Positions 36,321 to 53,675 of a DNA stretch of 64,000 nucleotides are shown here, piece by piece. The stretch's first letter is position 1; the number at the start of each line of letters is the position of its first letter. Made by a program: the position numbers and the translations under genes. The stretch is taken from the NCBI GenBank assembly GCA_964036295.1, contig OZ038466.1, positions 26,233,997 to 26,297,996 of the forward strand, given 5' to 3'. The DNA is from Plumapathes pennacea. Its lineage: Eukaryota > Cnidaria > Anthozoa > Antipatharia > Myriopathidae. The notes under the pieces are model-generated. The model had not been told where the DNA came from. It did no database searches and saw nothing but the letters and a program-made list of their open reading frames with translations.

Positions 36321-37502
36321 CTTTAAACAGTAGTCTTTAGTCTACTGGAGCATCAAAGTTAGTTGTATAAACAAGAGGCAACTCAAGCAACTTTCATATA
36401 TTTGTCGTTTCCACCGTCAACGTTGCCAAGTCCACAAAGAGAAGAGACTGGGACTGAAAAGGTGCAGAGCATAACACCAGAAGAAAACCGCAGACAAGAT
36501 TGTTCGTCGGCTCTAAAGGTGTAAAAAGTACAGAAGAGGGAAAACAAGGAGAGCAACGGGAAAGAAAAAAGACGAGAGACAAGAAAACCGTCTGGTCAAG
36601 GCCCAATACAACTTCTTTCCTTTTTTAACTGTTGCCGTAACCAAGGTACCGTGGGCTCACCCACGGCTTTGCATTTCCTCCATTTCCACGTCACGGTAGA
36701 TGGCGTGGAGGGTGCGAACGAAAGAGCTGCTACCGACACTAGTAAGTCAAGTGCAAAAGCCCGTTTATTCCGGCTATTTTAGAAGCGATTTGAGCTATAT
36801 TTTTTAAGTCGCCAATTGTGTAAAGTACCTGTCGAAATCATCGAATGTACAGCTCTTTTCATGCACACTACTCTCATTTCTACTTTAAATTGTGATGGTA
36901 ATTGCTTGGCAATTAGGAATACTCTCTGTTCATAAAAGCTCACAAGGTTTGCTTAGTCCTCTTCATCATTTCCTTCACAGTTTCTCACTGGCCTGGTATT
37001 TACAGCCTGGGTTTTCGTGTTATTGGCTGGTTACCGTGTTGCTCTAAACATGGTGGATGCAATGGAGTAGAACGTGTTTTACCGCGAAACGACCAGTATT
37101 CTCATTCAGTAGGTAAACTAAGGAGTAACTACATAAAAAACAGCATTGTGTGGAGGCGCTCGTTTAAAATGTTGGATACGTGGATACACAGTGACTTTTT
37201 TCATTTTTTTGAAGGATCATATTCCTGGATGGAATGCGGAATTGTAGAATAAGGCCACCCTTCCCTCAAAGTTTTGTGGATTATATCATGAGAGTATGTG
37301 GTGTAGAAAGAGAAATGAGTTGAGGGGTGGTATGGTTTCACTTCGTAACCCATGAAGAAACTCAGGGGGAGGGGAGGGGTAGTCTGAGGCTCACTGCTCA
37401 TCTCCATATCCGGATATTCTGCAGTTAAATCATATTTCCCCATGAAATTGTTAGGAACAAAACTCACACATTGTTTTGTTGTTTATTTAGGGATTGTGAA
37501 AG
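36321..37502. other. Divergent intergenic region, DNAI4 / LicD-like
   Basis: Contains the 5' flanks of DNAI4 (minus) and the LicD-like gene (plus). TTTATTTAG|GG just before the LicD-like ATG is a plausible acceptor for a non-coding first exon. Several GTTGCC/GGCAAC half-sites (36422, 36627) recall the RFX X-box of cilia genes, but no full X-box could be defended. Confidence 0.4.
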
Positions 37503-38336
37503 ATGAAATATTGCAATGCAGTCATACCTGTTCTTGCAGTCCTGCTTGTGGGTCTCCTTATAATGTGGAATCTTGGAAATACACAGATTAAGTCACATTT
37601 TCTCAGATTGCCAGTCATGAAAGCTATGTTTAGGAAAAATACATCACATCCCATTCCAAATGAATCCATTCCTAATAAGCCAAATGAAACAGCCACCAGA
37701 CTTCTTTACGGTGATGGAACTTGTGGAGATAATGATCACCGGGCAAGCTTTGAGAAGATCCTCAAGCAGTGGTTGCATCTTGCAAGTACATACAAGATCA
37801 ACTACACACTCTCTTTTGGCTCGCTGATTGGTGCCTATCGAAACTATGATGTCATCCCATGGGATCATGACATGGATATCTTGATAAATTATGATGATAT
37901 CCTTAAACTGGATCGGCATGCAGAGCCACGAAACTTTGACCTGAGTGATGGAGAAGTTCATATGACAGTTATTCCAAAGTCACAGCATAATGTTTCCATG
38001 GATTATCGTAAGCGATGGACTTGCCATAATAAAGAAACCCCAGATCGTGTGGATCAATGCTCCATTCAGGAACCCCTGATACGTATTTACCACCACTGGA
38101 CATTTCTTGATGTTTTTTATTATGTTGATAATGGCGGGGAATTTCTTATATCAAATCATGAAAACAAAATAGATAAATTCAGAAGAACAGATATATTCCC
38201 ACTGAAACCTTGTTCATTTTTGGGTATGATGTGTATGTGTGCCAACAATGCAAAGAATGTACTCACGCAACTCTATGGTGCTGGCTTTGAGAAGCCAAAT
38301 AAGGTCTGTAGAAAAGGGTCCTGGGTTCATGTGTAA
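37503..38336 (+). CDS. LicD-family (fukutin-related) nucleotidyltransferase-fold protein
   Basis: 277 residues, single coding exon. An N-terminal signal anchor (about 6-25, AVIPVLAVLLVGLLIMW) predicts a type II Golgi or ER protein. The luminal domain has YTLSFGSLIGAYRNYDVIPW followed by DHDMDILI; the DHDMD acidic cluster is the metal/nucleotide site of LicD-type transferases, related to bacterial phosphocholine transferases and to fukutin and FKRP. Downstream WTFLDVFYYVD and late cysteines fit the family, but the protein is short. The likely reaction is transfer of a phospho-alcohol (choline or ribitol type) to a glycan; donor and acceptor are unknown. Identity as a LicD member is firm, the specific function is not. 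Confidence 0.82.
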   Translation: MKYCNAVIPVLAVLLVGLLIMWNLGNTQIKSHFLRLPVMKAMFRKNTSHPIPNESIPNKPNETATRLLYGDGTCGDNDHRASFEKILKQWLHLASTYKINYTLSFGSLIGAYRNYDVIPWDHDMDILINYDDILKLDRHAEPRNFDLSDGEVHMTVIPKSQHNVSMDYRKRWTCHNKETPDRVDQCSIQEPLIRIYHHWTFLDVFYYVDNGGEFLISNHENKIDKFRRTDIFPLKPCSFLGMMCMCANNAKNVLTQLYGAGFEKPNKVCRKGSWVHV

Positions 38337-41294
38337 CAAAGAAGCATATAGATTGCTGTTAACTCAGCCTGGTAAAGTACAAGAGCATGGCTCTAGGATT
38401 AATATAAATTATTTTTGAGGAATAGTATAGGTTTCAATTAATTTATAAAATGGCATAAAGTTGATGAGAAGCAGCCATGTCATGACCCACAGCTGCAGAA
38501 ATCAACAAAAACTTGATCATTATACCAACCAGTTTCCTATCCTTTGAAATATAAGTACTAGCCCCAGCCATGCAAGACTGTACACAAGTCTATCCTATAT
38601 CATGGAGTTTTCAGTTATTTTGAACAATTTTTCATTAGAATATCCAGTGTGGGCTCCTTGTGTTTGAAGCCAAGATTCAGATTTTAAAAGGGGCTTACAT
38701 GCTATTTGCAGTAATAACAATATAGTATATTTTTGATTTATCAACTGTAGAAATTATAATCCTGGTACAATATCTAATAATCATGATCTTATTAGTAATA
38801 ATACTTTTAGATTTGGGTGAGTAAAACTTGATAATAATGTGCAAATCAAATTATTTTTTGCTGTGTGGTGAACTGTTTGGGTGTGTGAAATTCAAAGGTC
38901 ATAAATTCCCTACCATGATAGAAAGTGTGCACATTGTTAACCTTTTCACTCTCAATAGTCATCAAATTCGATTTTCTCCTTCAATTTTCATCAGACCTAC
39001 ATTAGAACTTGTAACTTATGTTTTCTGCTTGAGGTGGGAAGTTTTTTGTAGTTTGAACTTGGCAGTAAAAGGGTAAAGGTACAGTAGATATTCACACACA
39101 GATTTCACAAGATGGTTTCTAACAGTTATTATTGTTTGTTTCTAAATAGTTCTGAGGTCATTAATTTTTAATATTGTTTGCCCTGAGCATCCCACTAAAA
39201 TGCATCGAGACACTTGTAACAATATTTACAGAAACAATGAAGTGAAAAAAATAAACAATCAAAGCAATTACCTGCAGTATTAAAGTTAACACATACTCTA
39301 AATCACTGTACAATAATTTGTCATGCAAATAAATATTAGTAATATTAATAATGTAAATACAAAGCTGAGTAGAAGTTAGCTCATTATTAGATCAAAACAG
39401 ACATTCTGTACTTAAATGATTACATGACATTTGGCAAATTCAAATGTGCCATGAGGAATGATATTTCTTCATACTTCAATTCTGAGCAAACTGTTATCCA
39501 AATTAAACTAACATATCTGACAGTTCAAATGAATGACTACCTTGGAGTACAATATTCTGCATCACTGTATAACACATAGCAACTACTACACAAGTTCAAT
39601 AATGTGCTACACCTTTCAGCTTTGCGGAAGTTGCCTTCCCCCTCTTCAAACCAACTTCACCCTACCCCTCTAAAGTGCAAACATTTTGAAAATACACATT
39701 ATTGTTTGAACCAACCACTTCCTAAATTAAAGGACTGCCATACATAATTTAGGTGAAAAATAAAATCAAATTAAAAAATAGTTAAATGGGACATCAGGCC
39801 AGTTAGCCAATTATAAAGCCTACAGTATCTGTAACTGTTAACTTTTATCAGCCCAAACAAAATAGATCAAGAAAACCATAAGGTCTGTATCTTAATAAGA
39901 TTGTCTCTCATATACTGCATGAGTAGAAACATTGGTAGTCTGGTAGACTTGAACCCAAGCAAGAGATCAAGTGCCATTATCTCCACACTAAACTACATAA
40001 TAGCTGACTGTTTTATAATATTATTGTGAGGAGAAAGTTCCCTTTGATCACAATTCGGATAAAAGAAACTTAAATTCTTAGGAGATGAAATGACTACATT
40101 ATTCCTAGTCAAAATGTGATGTGAACGTGGAAATTGCTTGTTCAAGTACTCTACAGAACCACCTAAAGCATCCTAACAATGCACTACACAATACAGTTCA
40201 TCAATTAGGGTCAACACGGACAAGAATTACTGTCCAATGGTTGCTTTATGTCCCTTAAGACAATTTAAAGAAATTAAGTACTTGCCTTGCAAAAATTTTA
40301 AAATTATGGGGAGAAACTGCCTCTATAATATTATCCTGCAACTAATTCCTCTTTGATGTAATTATTAGTATAATATGAAGGAAAAATTTACCTACATTGC
40401 CTTTTGGCATTAATGTTTATGTAGCCTTGCCTTACGAACTAGCTTATAGAAGCCCTCCAAATTATCTTTTATAGGTCACCCAATCATTGAGCACTAGCAG
40501 AATGCTATACATTATCCAACATTACCATGTACAGGCAGAGCAGCAGTAATCAATAAAAAAGTCTTTGCACAACCTACGAGAATAATCTTGCATGATGGAC
40601 AAGATACATGCACTGAGTTCTTACCACAATAAAATAATTTATCATAAAGCTATTCACACAATTCACTTTTCTTTCCAGTGAAATTTAATCCACAGTCTTT
40701 TGGCTGCACCAGTTTATCAGGTTTGGTCACATGTAAACCTCAAAAAGTTGTATGTGGTACTGTTTGATTATCAGTGTACATTAGTATGTACAGTAGCTAG
40801 CTCATTTGGTCTGTCCGCCTTGGTACAAAGATATGTATGTTTTTGTGACTGTGTATGATTTGCGAATAAATCCTTTTTTGTGCCGAGAAGTAACTAAAAG
40901 ACTACTAGCTGCCACTGTAAAACAAAGATTATTTTTCCTTCAATGTACAGTATGAAGATGAATGAGAACAGAGCAACACAGAAAGCAGTAAGCCAATCAA
41001 CCTCTTAATAAAATAATATGGTTATTATAATTTTGTGCAAAGCTGAAAAACAACTCATTTTGCAGCATGTTTCACTTAGAAAGCATGCTGTAATTCAAAT
41101 GTGTCAAGACATATACAACACAAAAAATTAAACTGTACAGTGTGGTTATGCCAACAATGATTTGGTACTGAAACCAAATTGTGACTGCCCTCACATTGCT
41201 TGTTCCTTCAACTGTGAAGCATCAACCCTGCCTTCTCTCACAATAAATACCTACTGCACTTACTGGTACTGTAGCAAAAGATATACTGTAGCTC
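38337..41294. other. AT-rich convergent 3' region
   Basis: About 3 kb between two converging genes, AT-rich with many AATAAA/TTTATT words. I find no convincing exon, RNA gene or mobile element. It presumably holds the 3' UTRs of the LicD-like gene and of MIER1. Confidence 0.5.
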
Positions 41295-45821
<4,527 letters not shown>

Positions 45822-45943
45822 TTTGAAAGATTGCACGGCGTCCGCTCCAACGCGCATGTGCACGGTGTTCCCAGCATTCTTTTCAGGCGCTTTCCCGCGG
45901 CATGCTGGGATGTCTGCTGGGCGCCATCTTGACAATCAACAAA
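45822..45943. promoter_or_regulatory. Divergent promoter MIER1 / small membrane protein
   Basis: Only 122 bases separate the two start codons. The segment is GC-richer than its surroundings, has no TATA box, and holds an NRF1-like GCGCATGTGC (45852-45861). YY1-type words sit at both ends: CAAAATGGCGG over the MIER1 ATG (45825-45815, minus) and CAAGATGGCGC (45931-45921, minus). This fits a bidirectional housekeeping promoter. Motif matches are by eye. Confidence 0.6.
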
Positions 45944-47144
45944 ATGGTAAGTTGAAGTCGCTGGAAATTCTAAATCTCCGAATGTAATGCTCCTTCAGAG
46001 ATCACCCTTTAGTCAACTTAGGCGGGTGAAAGCTATGAAATCAGATTAATTAGCATCGTTTGTACTGCAGGTCGCACCACGACGCAATCAAGCAAATTGA
46101 TGTCGTGTGAACAAGTAGACTCCACGCTATATATTTATTGTTCACGCAGCCCAAGGCACGATCAATAGAATATGATCTTTTTTAATGCACTAATCATGAG
46201 CCTTCAATTTTCTGTTTTTATTTTTTGTGCTGTTCATTTAGGCTTTGGTATTATCATCAAAATTTCCCCCCTCATACCCTCCCCACCCCTCCCCAGTGAA
46301 ATACCTCAGAACGCATCTACACGTATTTTTGTAGAAGGCATTGTCCTCATTGTACAGCTAAGTGAAAAAATCAGAGAATGTAAAAAACATCTTTTAAAGT
46401 TTTTGAACTTCTGCTGTCTTGTTTTTTAGGGTGGTGGAACAAAGTTTGAGTATCCCAAATACGTCTGGTCTCCTGCTGGAGGTTGGTGGTGCAACCCTCG
46501 CAACTGGAAAAGGAACACAATCATTGCAGCTGGTATCATTGGTGCAGCTTGTATCCCCATTGTTTATCTATCATGGCAACTAGAGGTAACTAACTGAACT
46601 AACCACAAGTGAACCATATTACTTCACAAATCGAGTGCCATCATTTAGTTTAGTTGAATCAGCTAAGACACTTCCTTACACCAAATATGGAAGACTGTTT
46701 TTTTTTTAGACTTGTAAAGTTCAGATAAGATAGTGACAGTCTCAAGGTGTAAGTAGTTTGCATAGCTATTGGCCATATTCTCTTGAAACTTCTCTCAATC
46801 AACTCAAAAGAAAATATTGTAAATTATGGTCAAGTGAAGACTCTGATTCATCAACAGTAGACTTCATTGTACAAGTAGTTTGATACAGTTTGTATTTATC
46901 TCCTCAGCGCCGACCTGTAGCTCCATACAGACACATCCCTTCACAGAGATTTGGAAAACATTCAAAGGTAAGAAGAGGCACACCTGATGAGATGACAACT
47001 GAATGTGAAGTAATGTTGGATACTCAACTGAGTGCATTTACAGGTTTTGCCCAAATTGTTAAAGTTATTTCTTCCTGTTTTTCTCTTCAGGCGGATGATC
47101 CAAGTTTGCCTGATGATTATCAGTTAATTCACTACAAAAAGTAG
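45944..47144 (+). CDS. Conserved small single-span membrane protein, 90 aa
   Basis: Four exons: 45944-45946 (only the ATG, donor GTAAGT), 46430-46585, 46908-46967, 47091-47144. The product starts MGGGTKFEYPKYVWSPAGGW, continues W-C-N-P-R-N-W-K-R-N, has one membrane span (about 34-51, IIAAGIIGAACIPIVYL), then a basic segment (RRPVAPYRHIPSQRFGKHSK) and an acidic/polar end (DDPSLPDDYQLIHYKK). The small size, absence of a signal peptide, tryptophan-rich amphipathic start and housekeeping-type promoter suggest a mitochondrial inner-membrane accessory protein. I do not recognise the family with certainty and give no symbol. AATAAA at 47334 supports the gene end. Confidence 0.75.
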
Positions 47145-47333
47145 TGTACAAATATACAGAGAGTTAGTTTAATACCTTCAACAACTTAGAGGAGATACCT
47201 TCCTCTTGGGTTTGTGTGATTCTACTAAGCAACCAGTCATTTTGGTGAATTACTGTGACAGTCCATCAGTTGTCATCATTGAGATTGTGTAAACACAAGC
47301 CATGGACAATTTGAGTCTGTTGGCTTTGACGCA

Positions 47334-47339
47334 AATAAA
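47334..47339 (+). terminator. Polyadenylation signal of the 90-aa gene
   Basis: AATAAA about 190 bases after the stop codon. Confidence 0.6.
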
Positions 47340-49128
47340 AGGTTTCGTCTTTTTCCAGATTTTCAAACGTTTTTGTGTCACTTTTTTGTCCATTCCTTTT
47401 TATGACGTGAATCAGAATTCATATCAATGATAGAACACGAGTTCACTGAGCTCGAGACTTTGTCAGATGTTTCCGTTTATAACATCACAAAACGCATGTC
47501 CACAAGTAGCGTTCTGCGAATGGATGGGATCAAGAGACCACAAGGCCTTTCGGTCGGAGTTTTTTGTTTGATACATGTAGCAAGCCTCGGAGCCAAAGCT
47601 CTTTCAAAGTCATAGTACGTTTAATAGTGTCATGTGTGTCAGCGAGGCCCTAGTCACAAAACAAACGAAATGTTGGTAACTAACTTACAGTATATGCATT
47701 CTTCCTCGCGTAAAATAAGTCCTAATTATTCACGAAAGTAAGGTTGGTATTTTGTTAAAAACACCCCCGAAGCGATCTGGAGTGACGTGGCGTAGTTAAT
47801 TATTTTAAGGCTGTAGGACGCCACTAACTTCTGTACGTGTTGTGGCACCGTATCACCGGGAGACTGGGGAGACCACAATCCAGCGGGAATAATATGGGAT
47901 TGCTGAAATTCACGAAAACTTGGGGTAGAACAGAGTCAAGCCAGTTATGGTTCCAAGCAGAATGAAGTTTCCTCTAAAAATCGTGCATGCACAGTAGCAG
48001 TCCAGTCTTTTTTATATTGGAAGTCTATTACTAATGCCAGATTATCGCTGCGGTCGGTCGACTTGTTTCAGCAAGGCCGCCGGGGTACTTACAGTGAGTA
48101 CGAAATGACAATTTATATGAGAAATACGGTAACCAAATAAACGGCAATAAAATGCTAGACTCTGTAAGAAGCTGAAAAAACTTTGAAAGAAGCTAAAAAC
48201 GTCCTTCACTCGCGAGGAATAACGCAAAACCCGCCAGCCATTGCGATGCGTATGCACATGACCCCGCGCCTTAATTACAAGTGGTTCTTTCAACTAACGA
48301 GCCCGATAAATTTTAATGTTCCAGTTTCAGTTGCGGCTATAAACAACCAATGAGAAGTGGAAGGCCGTTATAGAACAAAAAAATGTATGAAACTACAAAT
48401 ACGGCCCACAAATATTTAGGGGAACAGGTCCAAAAAAGGCGGCCTGGGCTTGAAGCACATGCTGAAGTCAAGCTGTGTTACACTTGGCTGATGACGCCAA
48501 GGACAAAGTATTTCATAAGTCGGGGAGAGTGGTTTATTGCATGCGGTCACCTTCAAACTAGAGCCGAAATAAATAGATTCATTGTCTTTTGAGCTGTGTG
48601 CTGGTGTAAAATTTGATGACGTGTTGCGGTTTGGCAAGGAACTTCAGGTAATGGTCCGCCCCTTTATGATTTTTTTTATACTAAAAGACTTTAAAAAGTT
48701 TAACCAGGGAATAGAAATCGTGCAGCTTTTGTGGCGCTGTAAGCTAAGAACAGTTCATTTGCTTTTTCATCCCCGAATTCAAGATTTCCAAGCGTACGTG
48801 TCAGTAAAATCGTCACATATTTTAATACCGTAGTTATCACGAGTTATCACTTTAAATAGATCTATGTTTTTTGTGCTGAACAGTTCGTGCTTCTGCGACA
48901 TAACTTCAACTGCAGATTATATTTATTATATTTAATATTGTGCTTTGTACAGCCCAGTATTGGTTGCTGAACTGCGTTCGAATATCCGCCAAGTTTCGCC
49001 GTGTGGAATTTCGCCAAACCACAGGCGGTCGTGCAAACGTCAGCAAGTGACTAGCACTTCCTTCAGCAAACCCAGCATCATCCTCAACTTGATTGCAAAC
49101 AACATTTGTGCGTCTTGAGGTGAACAAC
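47340..49128. other. Intergenic, no gene recognised
   Basis: About 1.8 kb with only short frames (for example 47427-47615 and 48383-48592) that lack splice context or family resemblance. The last few hundred bases are the putative upstream promoter of the PP2C-like gene. Confidence 0.4.
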
Positions 49129-49184
49129 ATGTTTGGCGAATCGTCCATATTTTCGTTTTTAAAGTCGTCTTTCGGCTACGCAAG
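49129..49184 (+). CDS. Alternative first exon of the PP2C-like gene
   Basis: ATG at 49129 opens MFGESSIFSFLKSSFGYA and ends AG|GTAAGG, the same phase (2) as the exon at 50606-50763, so it would splice in frame to 52005. It gives a shorter, hydrophobic N-terminus instead of the acidic one. This is inferred from phase and donor quality only. Confidence 0.45.
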
Positions 49185-50605
49185 GTAAGGAATTTAAAAG
49201 TTTACTTGTTCGTTTTGTCCCCGCGCTATATTACTGTTACATGTATCCAGTCGACTTATTCAGCCGGCAAACTGAGCTTTCACTCGACTGATGATTAACA
49301 TAAAAGCGTTGTTAAAGAGACGAAAATTGTTTTCGCTAAAAATATCAAAGGAGGTTTGCTTGACACAAAGTTGGGAATCAACTGGGAGTCAAGCTTATTT
49401 GAACGGGTTCGTGGCCTTTCTCTTGATTCACGAGTAGTATAATTTGAATCCAGTGGCCGCGAAGAACCGAGATGACTCTAGAGAAATGATCGACAACAAC
49501 AAATGCGTTTAGTTTTTATTCAACCAGCCAATATCATCCGGTTTTGCTTCTTTTTGACAACTGGAATGCAAGGTGCGCGGCAATATATCGTTCAAGATTA
49601 CTGCACGCGAACAATACGCAATTTCATCCTCAAAAATTACTCTGCAAACGGAAGTTAAGTAAGTTACTGTAGTTCAAACAAACGACAATAAGTTCAACTC
49701 TTCGCCCATCCGATGTACGTGCAGATTGTCAACTAGTCAGTGAAACGGGGCAGTGGCCAAGAAATTCGATGACGCATGTAATGCGCGCGCACGTATGAGG
49801 TGATCGGGTGCGCTGGTTCAGATTTAGATCTGATTTAAACAGTTTATCAGACGGCTCAAAAATGTCCCTTGTCTCTTTAAAGTCATTTCTACCCTTTTGA
49901 AACGCACCCGGGAAACGCACGCTCGGGTTGTGACGTGTTGGGGGTTCGGCGGGATCGGTTTGATGACTCGAGAGAGGTGAATTTCCTGAGGCATGTCCTG
50001 GGACATGCTTGTCCGTCGGTGTGGCTTGGGTTGCGTTTTTCTAGTCGCGTGTACTTCACTGCGTGTGTACGTGCGTGTACTAGTAAAATCAGGACTGTTC
50101 CGGCGTTCAGAGCACGCGAGAGAGAGAGAGAAAAAAAACAAAACAAAACAAAAACAAACAGATAAAACAGATAAAACAAAACTTTAACTTTTACAGTAAC
50201 ACCGGGGCGGTTGTTCTGCCGTTTGGGATGAAGATCTCCCCGACAACGGAAACAACTCATGCGAAGGCGTAAACATAAATTTAACCATTACGTGCTATTT
50301 AGGATGAAACCCATGTTTGGCTGACGAAATCCTGTCAATATTGAAAAGGAAACGACGTAGATGTATATTTAGATCCGTATGCGTGGTCCAAGAGTAGAAA
50401 ACCATACTACTGCACGGAGAAATCTTTGCCTGGCACATTCGCTTTCCAGTGTTTATAAATATCAGGCATGTGGTGACGTCAAACGTCTCACAGCTCACGT
50501 GACGCCATGTCAGATGATGTAGAGGTTCTTGAAGGTGAACACATCGTTATACGAATCATAATTTAGACATTCTGTAGACCAAGTTGAACGACAAGGCGTA
50601 CAAAC
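49185..50605. other. Region between the two alternative first exons
   Basis: No exon is recognised with confidence. There is a GA/CAAAA simple-sequence patch at 50118-50180 and a short ATG segment at 50507-50532 (MSDDVEVLE then G|GTGAAC) whose phase does not fit the next exon. Long minus-strand frames at 49824-50260 arise from low-complexity sequence. Confidence 0.4.
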
Positions 50606-53600
50606 ATGTCATGGGCAAGATTCCGTCGAAAAATCACTCAAAAACCTCAACTGGTCTCTCAAAATTCGGTGGATTTTGACAGTGGCCTGAGCAGCGAATC
50701 AGATGCAGATAACTGTTCACTTGACGAAAAGGATTACTATGGAAAACTTTTAGACAAAATGAGGTAAGTTCTTCCTTGAGGCACTTGAATTCTTATAGGC
50801 GCTGTTTTTATTCCCTGGCTTGAGGTTCAGTGCGCTGCATATCGTTGTGTGTACATTTGAGGCCATGAATTGCGCAAGTGATCTCGCCTTGTCACAGGTA
50901 CCAAACGGTACCTCCCACGGCATGAGTTTTACAAGTCAATCCTGTGAGTTTGATTTCCTGAAGTATCTACTGCTCAAAGTTCCTGTCTCTCAAAATTCGT
51001 GCAATTTTCTTCCTGAACAACGGAACTATTGTGGGCAAGCTTGCGTGACAAGACTAAATTTAATTAGTTTTTGATATGCATTGCTTTTTATCTATAAATG
51101 GCACAATTATATGAAGTTCCCTGGTTTAGATCTCTCCATCATTCCCACCAGGGCAAATTTATTGGTTGAACTTCCCGATTCTTGCTTTACAATTACATCT
51201 AAATCCTCGCTTGTGTTGGACTTCAGACACCTTTGTTTGTTTTGATTCTGCAGTTCAAACATTTAATTATGTATACACCATATAACATTACTTTGAATAC
51301 CTACATGTATTTTGATCGTCAAAAATTCATAACCCATGTTTAGTTAAGGATATTGATCACATCTTGAGTGAGAACCTACATTGTTTTTCCGAGCAACGTC
51401 GATCAGATGTGCAATGTTTTTATCCTGTGACCCATTCTAATCAGTTTTGTTATCGTATCCGGTCATGTGAACTTGTCTGCCTCACTTGATGAAGCAGTTA
51501 CAAGTACTGCTTAGAGTACAAATATTGCAGTTACTAAAAACGCCATACAAAAACAGCAGAAAGACTTGGAGGCAGTGTCAGAGGGCTAAGGTCTACTAAA
51601 ACATTGCTGAAATGTTTAAAAATCGCTTCAACATTGCTTCAACATAGTTTCAACCTTAAAACGAGTTGAAATGAAAATCTCAAGATGGCAAACAGGTCTA
51701 CATTGCATCCTAGAAAATCCTCAACTTTAAAGCAATTTTACCACTATGTGAGGTGATATTTTTTAATCTGGTGGTGATGATTTTCCATGTTTGGCTGTGA
51801 AACCTGAGCATTTACTTCCTTGTTTCATTTCAGCATTCTTGTCAGTGTTTTGTACATATGTCTTCGATCTTCAGTTTCAGTGTGTGGTAGTCCTTTAGGT
51901 AGTTGATTTTACATGGACAAGACTCATTTTCTTAGGTGATCCAGCATGGTTTTATGTTCACAAAATCTGTCAATCTGTTTTTAATGAGATGTCTTCCATA
52001 ACAGGCAGCGGATGGGAAAAGAGAATGATGTTGTGTGGAGCCGAAGGTACACAGAACTTCCAAATCACAAGCTGTCTCCTTTCCAGAAAGAAGTTGTCAC
52101 AGCATCAACAGGACCTGGGGAAGGTGCTAAAAATATACAATGTGTGAACAGCAATCTAGCCAGTAAAGCCAATAAGAAGGACAAAAAGAATGGCTACAAT
52201 GACCAGCACTGCATGTGGACAAAACGTCACCCAAAAGCCTGTGGGATCTCCACATCTCTGTATGATTGTGACCCAGTCACACACCTTACGTCTGGAGATC
52301 CTGTGGCAGATGTGTATGCCGTGGTAGCACGGCCAAACGGATGCATCCTCGCACTTGCTGATGGGGTCAACTGGGGTGAAAAGTCTAAACTTGCAGCACA
52401 ATGTGCAGTAGCAGGCTGCCTGCAGTACTTGAATTCAAACTTGTTTTCCTCTGCAAACACACTTGACGTACTGTATCACCTACTCAAAGGATTTGAGATG
52501 GCACATTCTTACATCATAGATAATCAAGCAACCATGACAACACTGTGTGCAGCTGTTGTCTGCCAACTGCAAGGCACTGACAAGTGGGGATTGTGTTGTG
52601 TTAATGTTGGCGACAGCTTGGCTTTTGTGTATAACAAAGAAAAAGGTGTGCGTGAAGTCACACTAGGCTCACACTTTGGTGAAGGTAGAGACATGCGAAG
52701 CCCAGGGGGTTCTCTGGGTCCATCAGATGGGTATAACCCAGACCTTGGGAACTTGACATTTTCATTTACCACAGTCAACTCTGGGGACATTGTCTTCCTA
52801 ACCAGTGATGGAGTCTCTGACAACTTTGATCCCGTTGTGTCAAAATGTCATCACTGTGACTCTCACAAACTTAAGCCAACCTCCAGTCTGGATTCTCAGC
52901 TGAATGTGATTTCCAAAGCTTGTGTTTGTGGTGTGAAGAAAAATCAAGACTTGCTGAAAGTTCGATGTGATTCCGACCCCCCAGTCTATTGCGAGTGGGA
53001 TATTCCAATAGAGAAGCACAAGAAGATTATGGCTGACATGAGACAGGTGAGCCACATCATATTTTCCTGAAACGGGGGGGGGGGGGGGGGGGGATTGAGG
53101 GGGGGAGGGGGGGGTTGGGGGAGAAGAAAGAGTATCTAACCAGTGTTATTATAATGGGCTTTGTAGTGTCAATAGTACAACACCTTTCAATATCTTGCAT
53201 TCTTCTACTTTAGGTGATAGAGGAGGAAGGACCAGAGGACCACATCTCAGCCACAGAAGTTTGTGCGAAGCTGTTATCTCATGTCTGCTGCTGCACAGAA
53301 CAGAAGCGCAGTTTCCTTGAACAGGTGGACAGGGATGACCACAGTGAAATCAACAAGAACAAACAACTACGCAGAGCAAGAGAAAGGGAGATCGCCAAAT
53401 CAATGCGAAACATGCCAGGCAAGCTGGACCATGCTGCAGTTGTAGCATTTGAAGTTGGTCCCTTCCCACTGGTGTCTTCAAAAGCAGAGACCAATGGACA
53501 CATAACTGTAGTCAAAGAGACGGAGAAAAGAGGCTTCAGAGATGTTATTTCTGGATTTTTGTCAAGGCAGCTGTCAAGTTCACCAGCAAGTAGCACTGAA

Positions 53601-53675
53601 ATGGAAACCAGCTGTAAAGACAAAGACAACAAAGGAGACAACTTTGTTGAACTCTACTCTCTCTTGGGAGTGTAA
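50606..53675 (+). CDS. PP2C-like (PPM-type) phosphatase domain protein
   Basis: Exons 50606-50763, 52005-53046 and 53214-53675; 553 residues starting MSWARFRRKITQKP. The N-terminus is acidic (DSGLSSESDADNCSLDEKD). The PPM core starts near residue 140 (DVYAVVARPNGCILALADGV). Metal-site aspartates of PPM phosphatases have counterparts in LALADGVNWG, IVFLTSDGVSDNF and GKLDHAAVVAFEV, and VNVGDSLAFVYN matches the central motif, so activity is possible. A cysteine-containing insert (KCHHCDSHK, KACVCGVKK) and a basic helix (KQLRRAREREIAKSM) interrupt the core. The overall layout matches proteins annotated after Drosophila CG9801, whose substrates are not known to me. A conserved alternative first exon lies at 49129. 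Probably cytosolic: no signal peptide or membrane span. Confidence 0.85.
53074..53123. repeat. G-rich tract in the PP2C-like gene, intron 2
   Basis: About 20 G, then ATTGAGG and further G-runs; strong G-quadruplex potential on the coding strand of the 167-base intron. The length may be inexact. Confidence 0.7.

Noticed and set aside
36410..36670. RFX X-box for the cilia gene DNAI4
   Set aside because: GTTGCC-type half-sites occur but no adequately spaced second half could be found by eye.
49824..50260. Overlapping minus-strand frames of 105-123 codons
   Set aside because: Low-complexity composition, no splice context, no family motifs, and in the interval between the two PP2C-like first exons.
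50507..50532. Third alternative first exon (MSDDVEVLE) of the PP2C-like gene
   Set aside because: Ends in phase 1, which does not match the phase needed by the exon at 52005.
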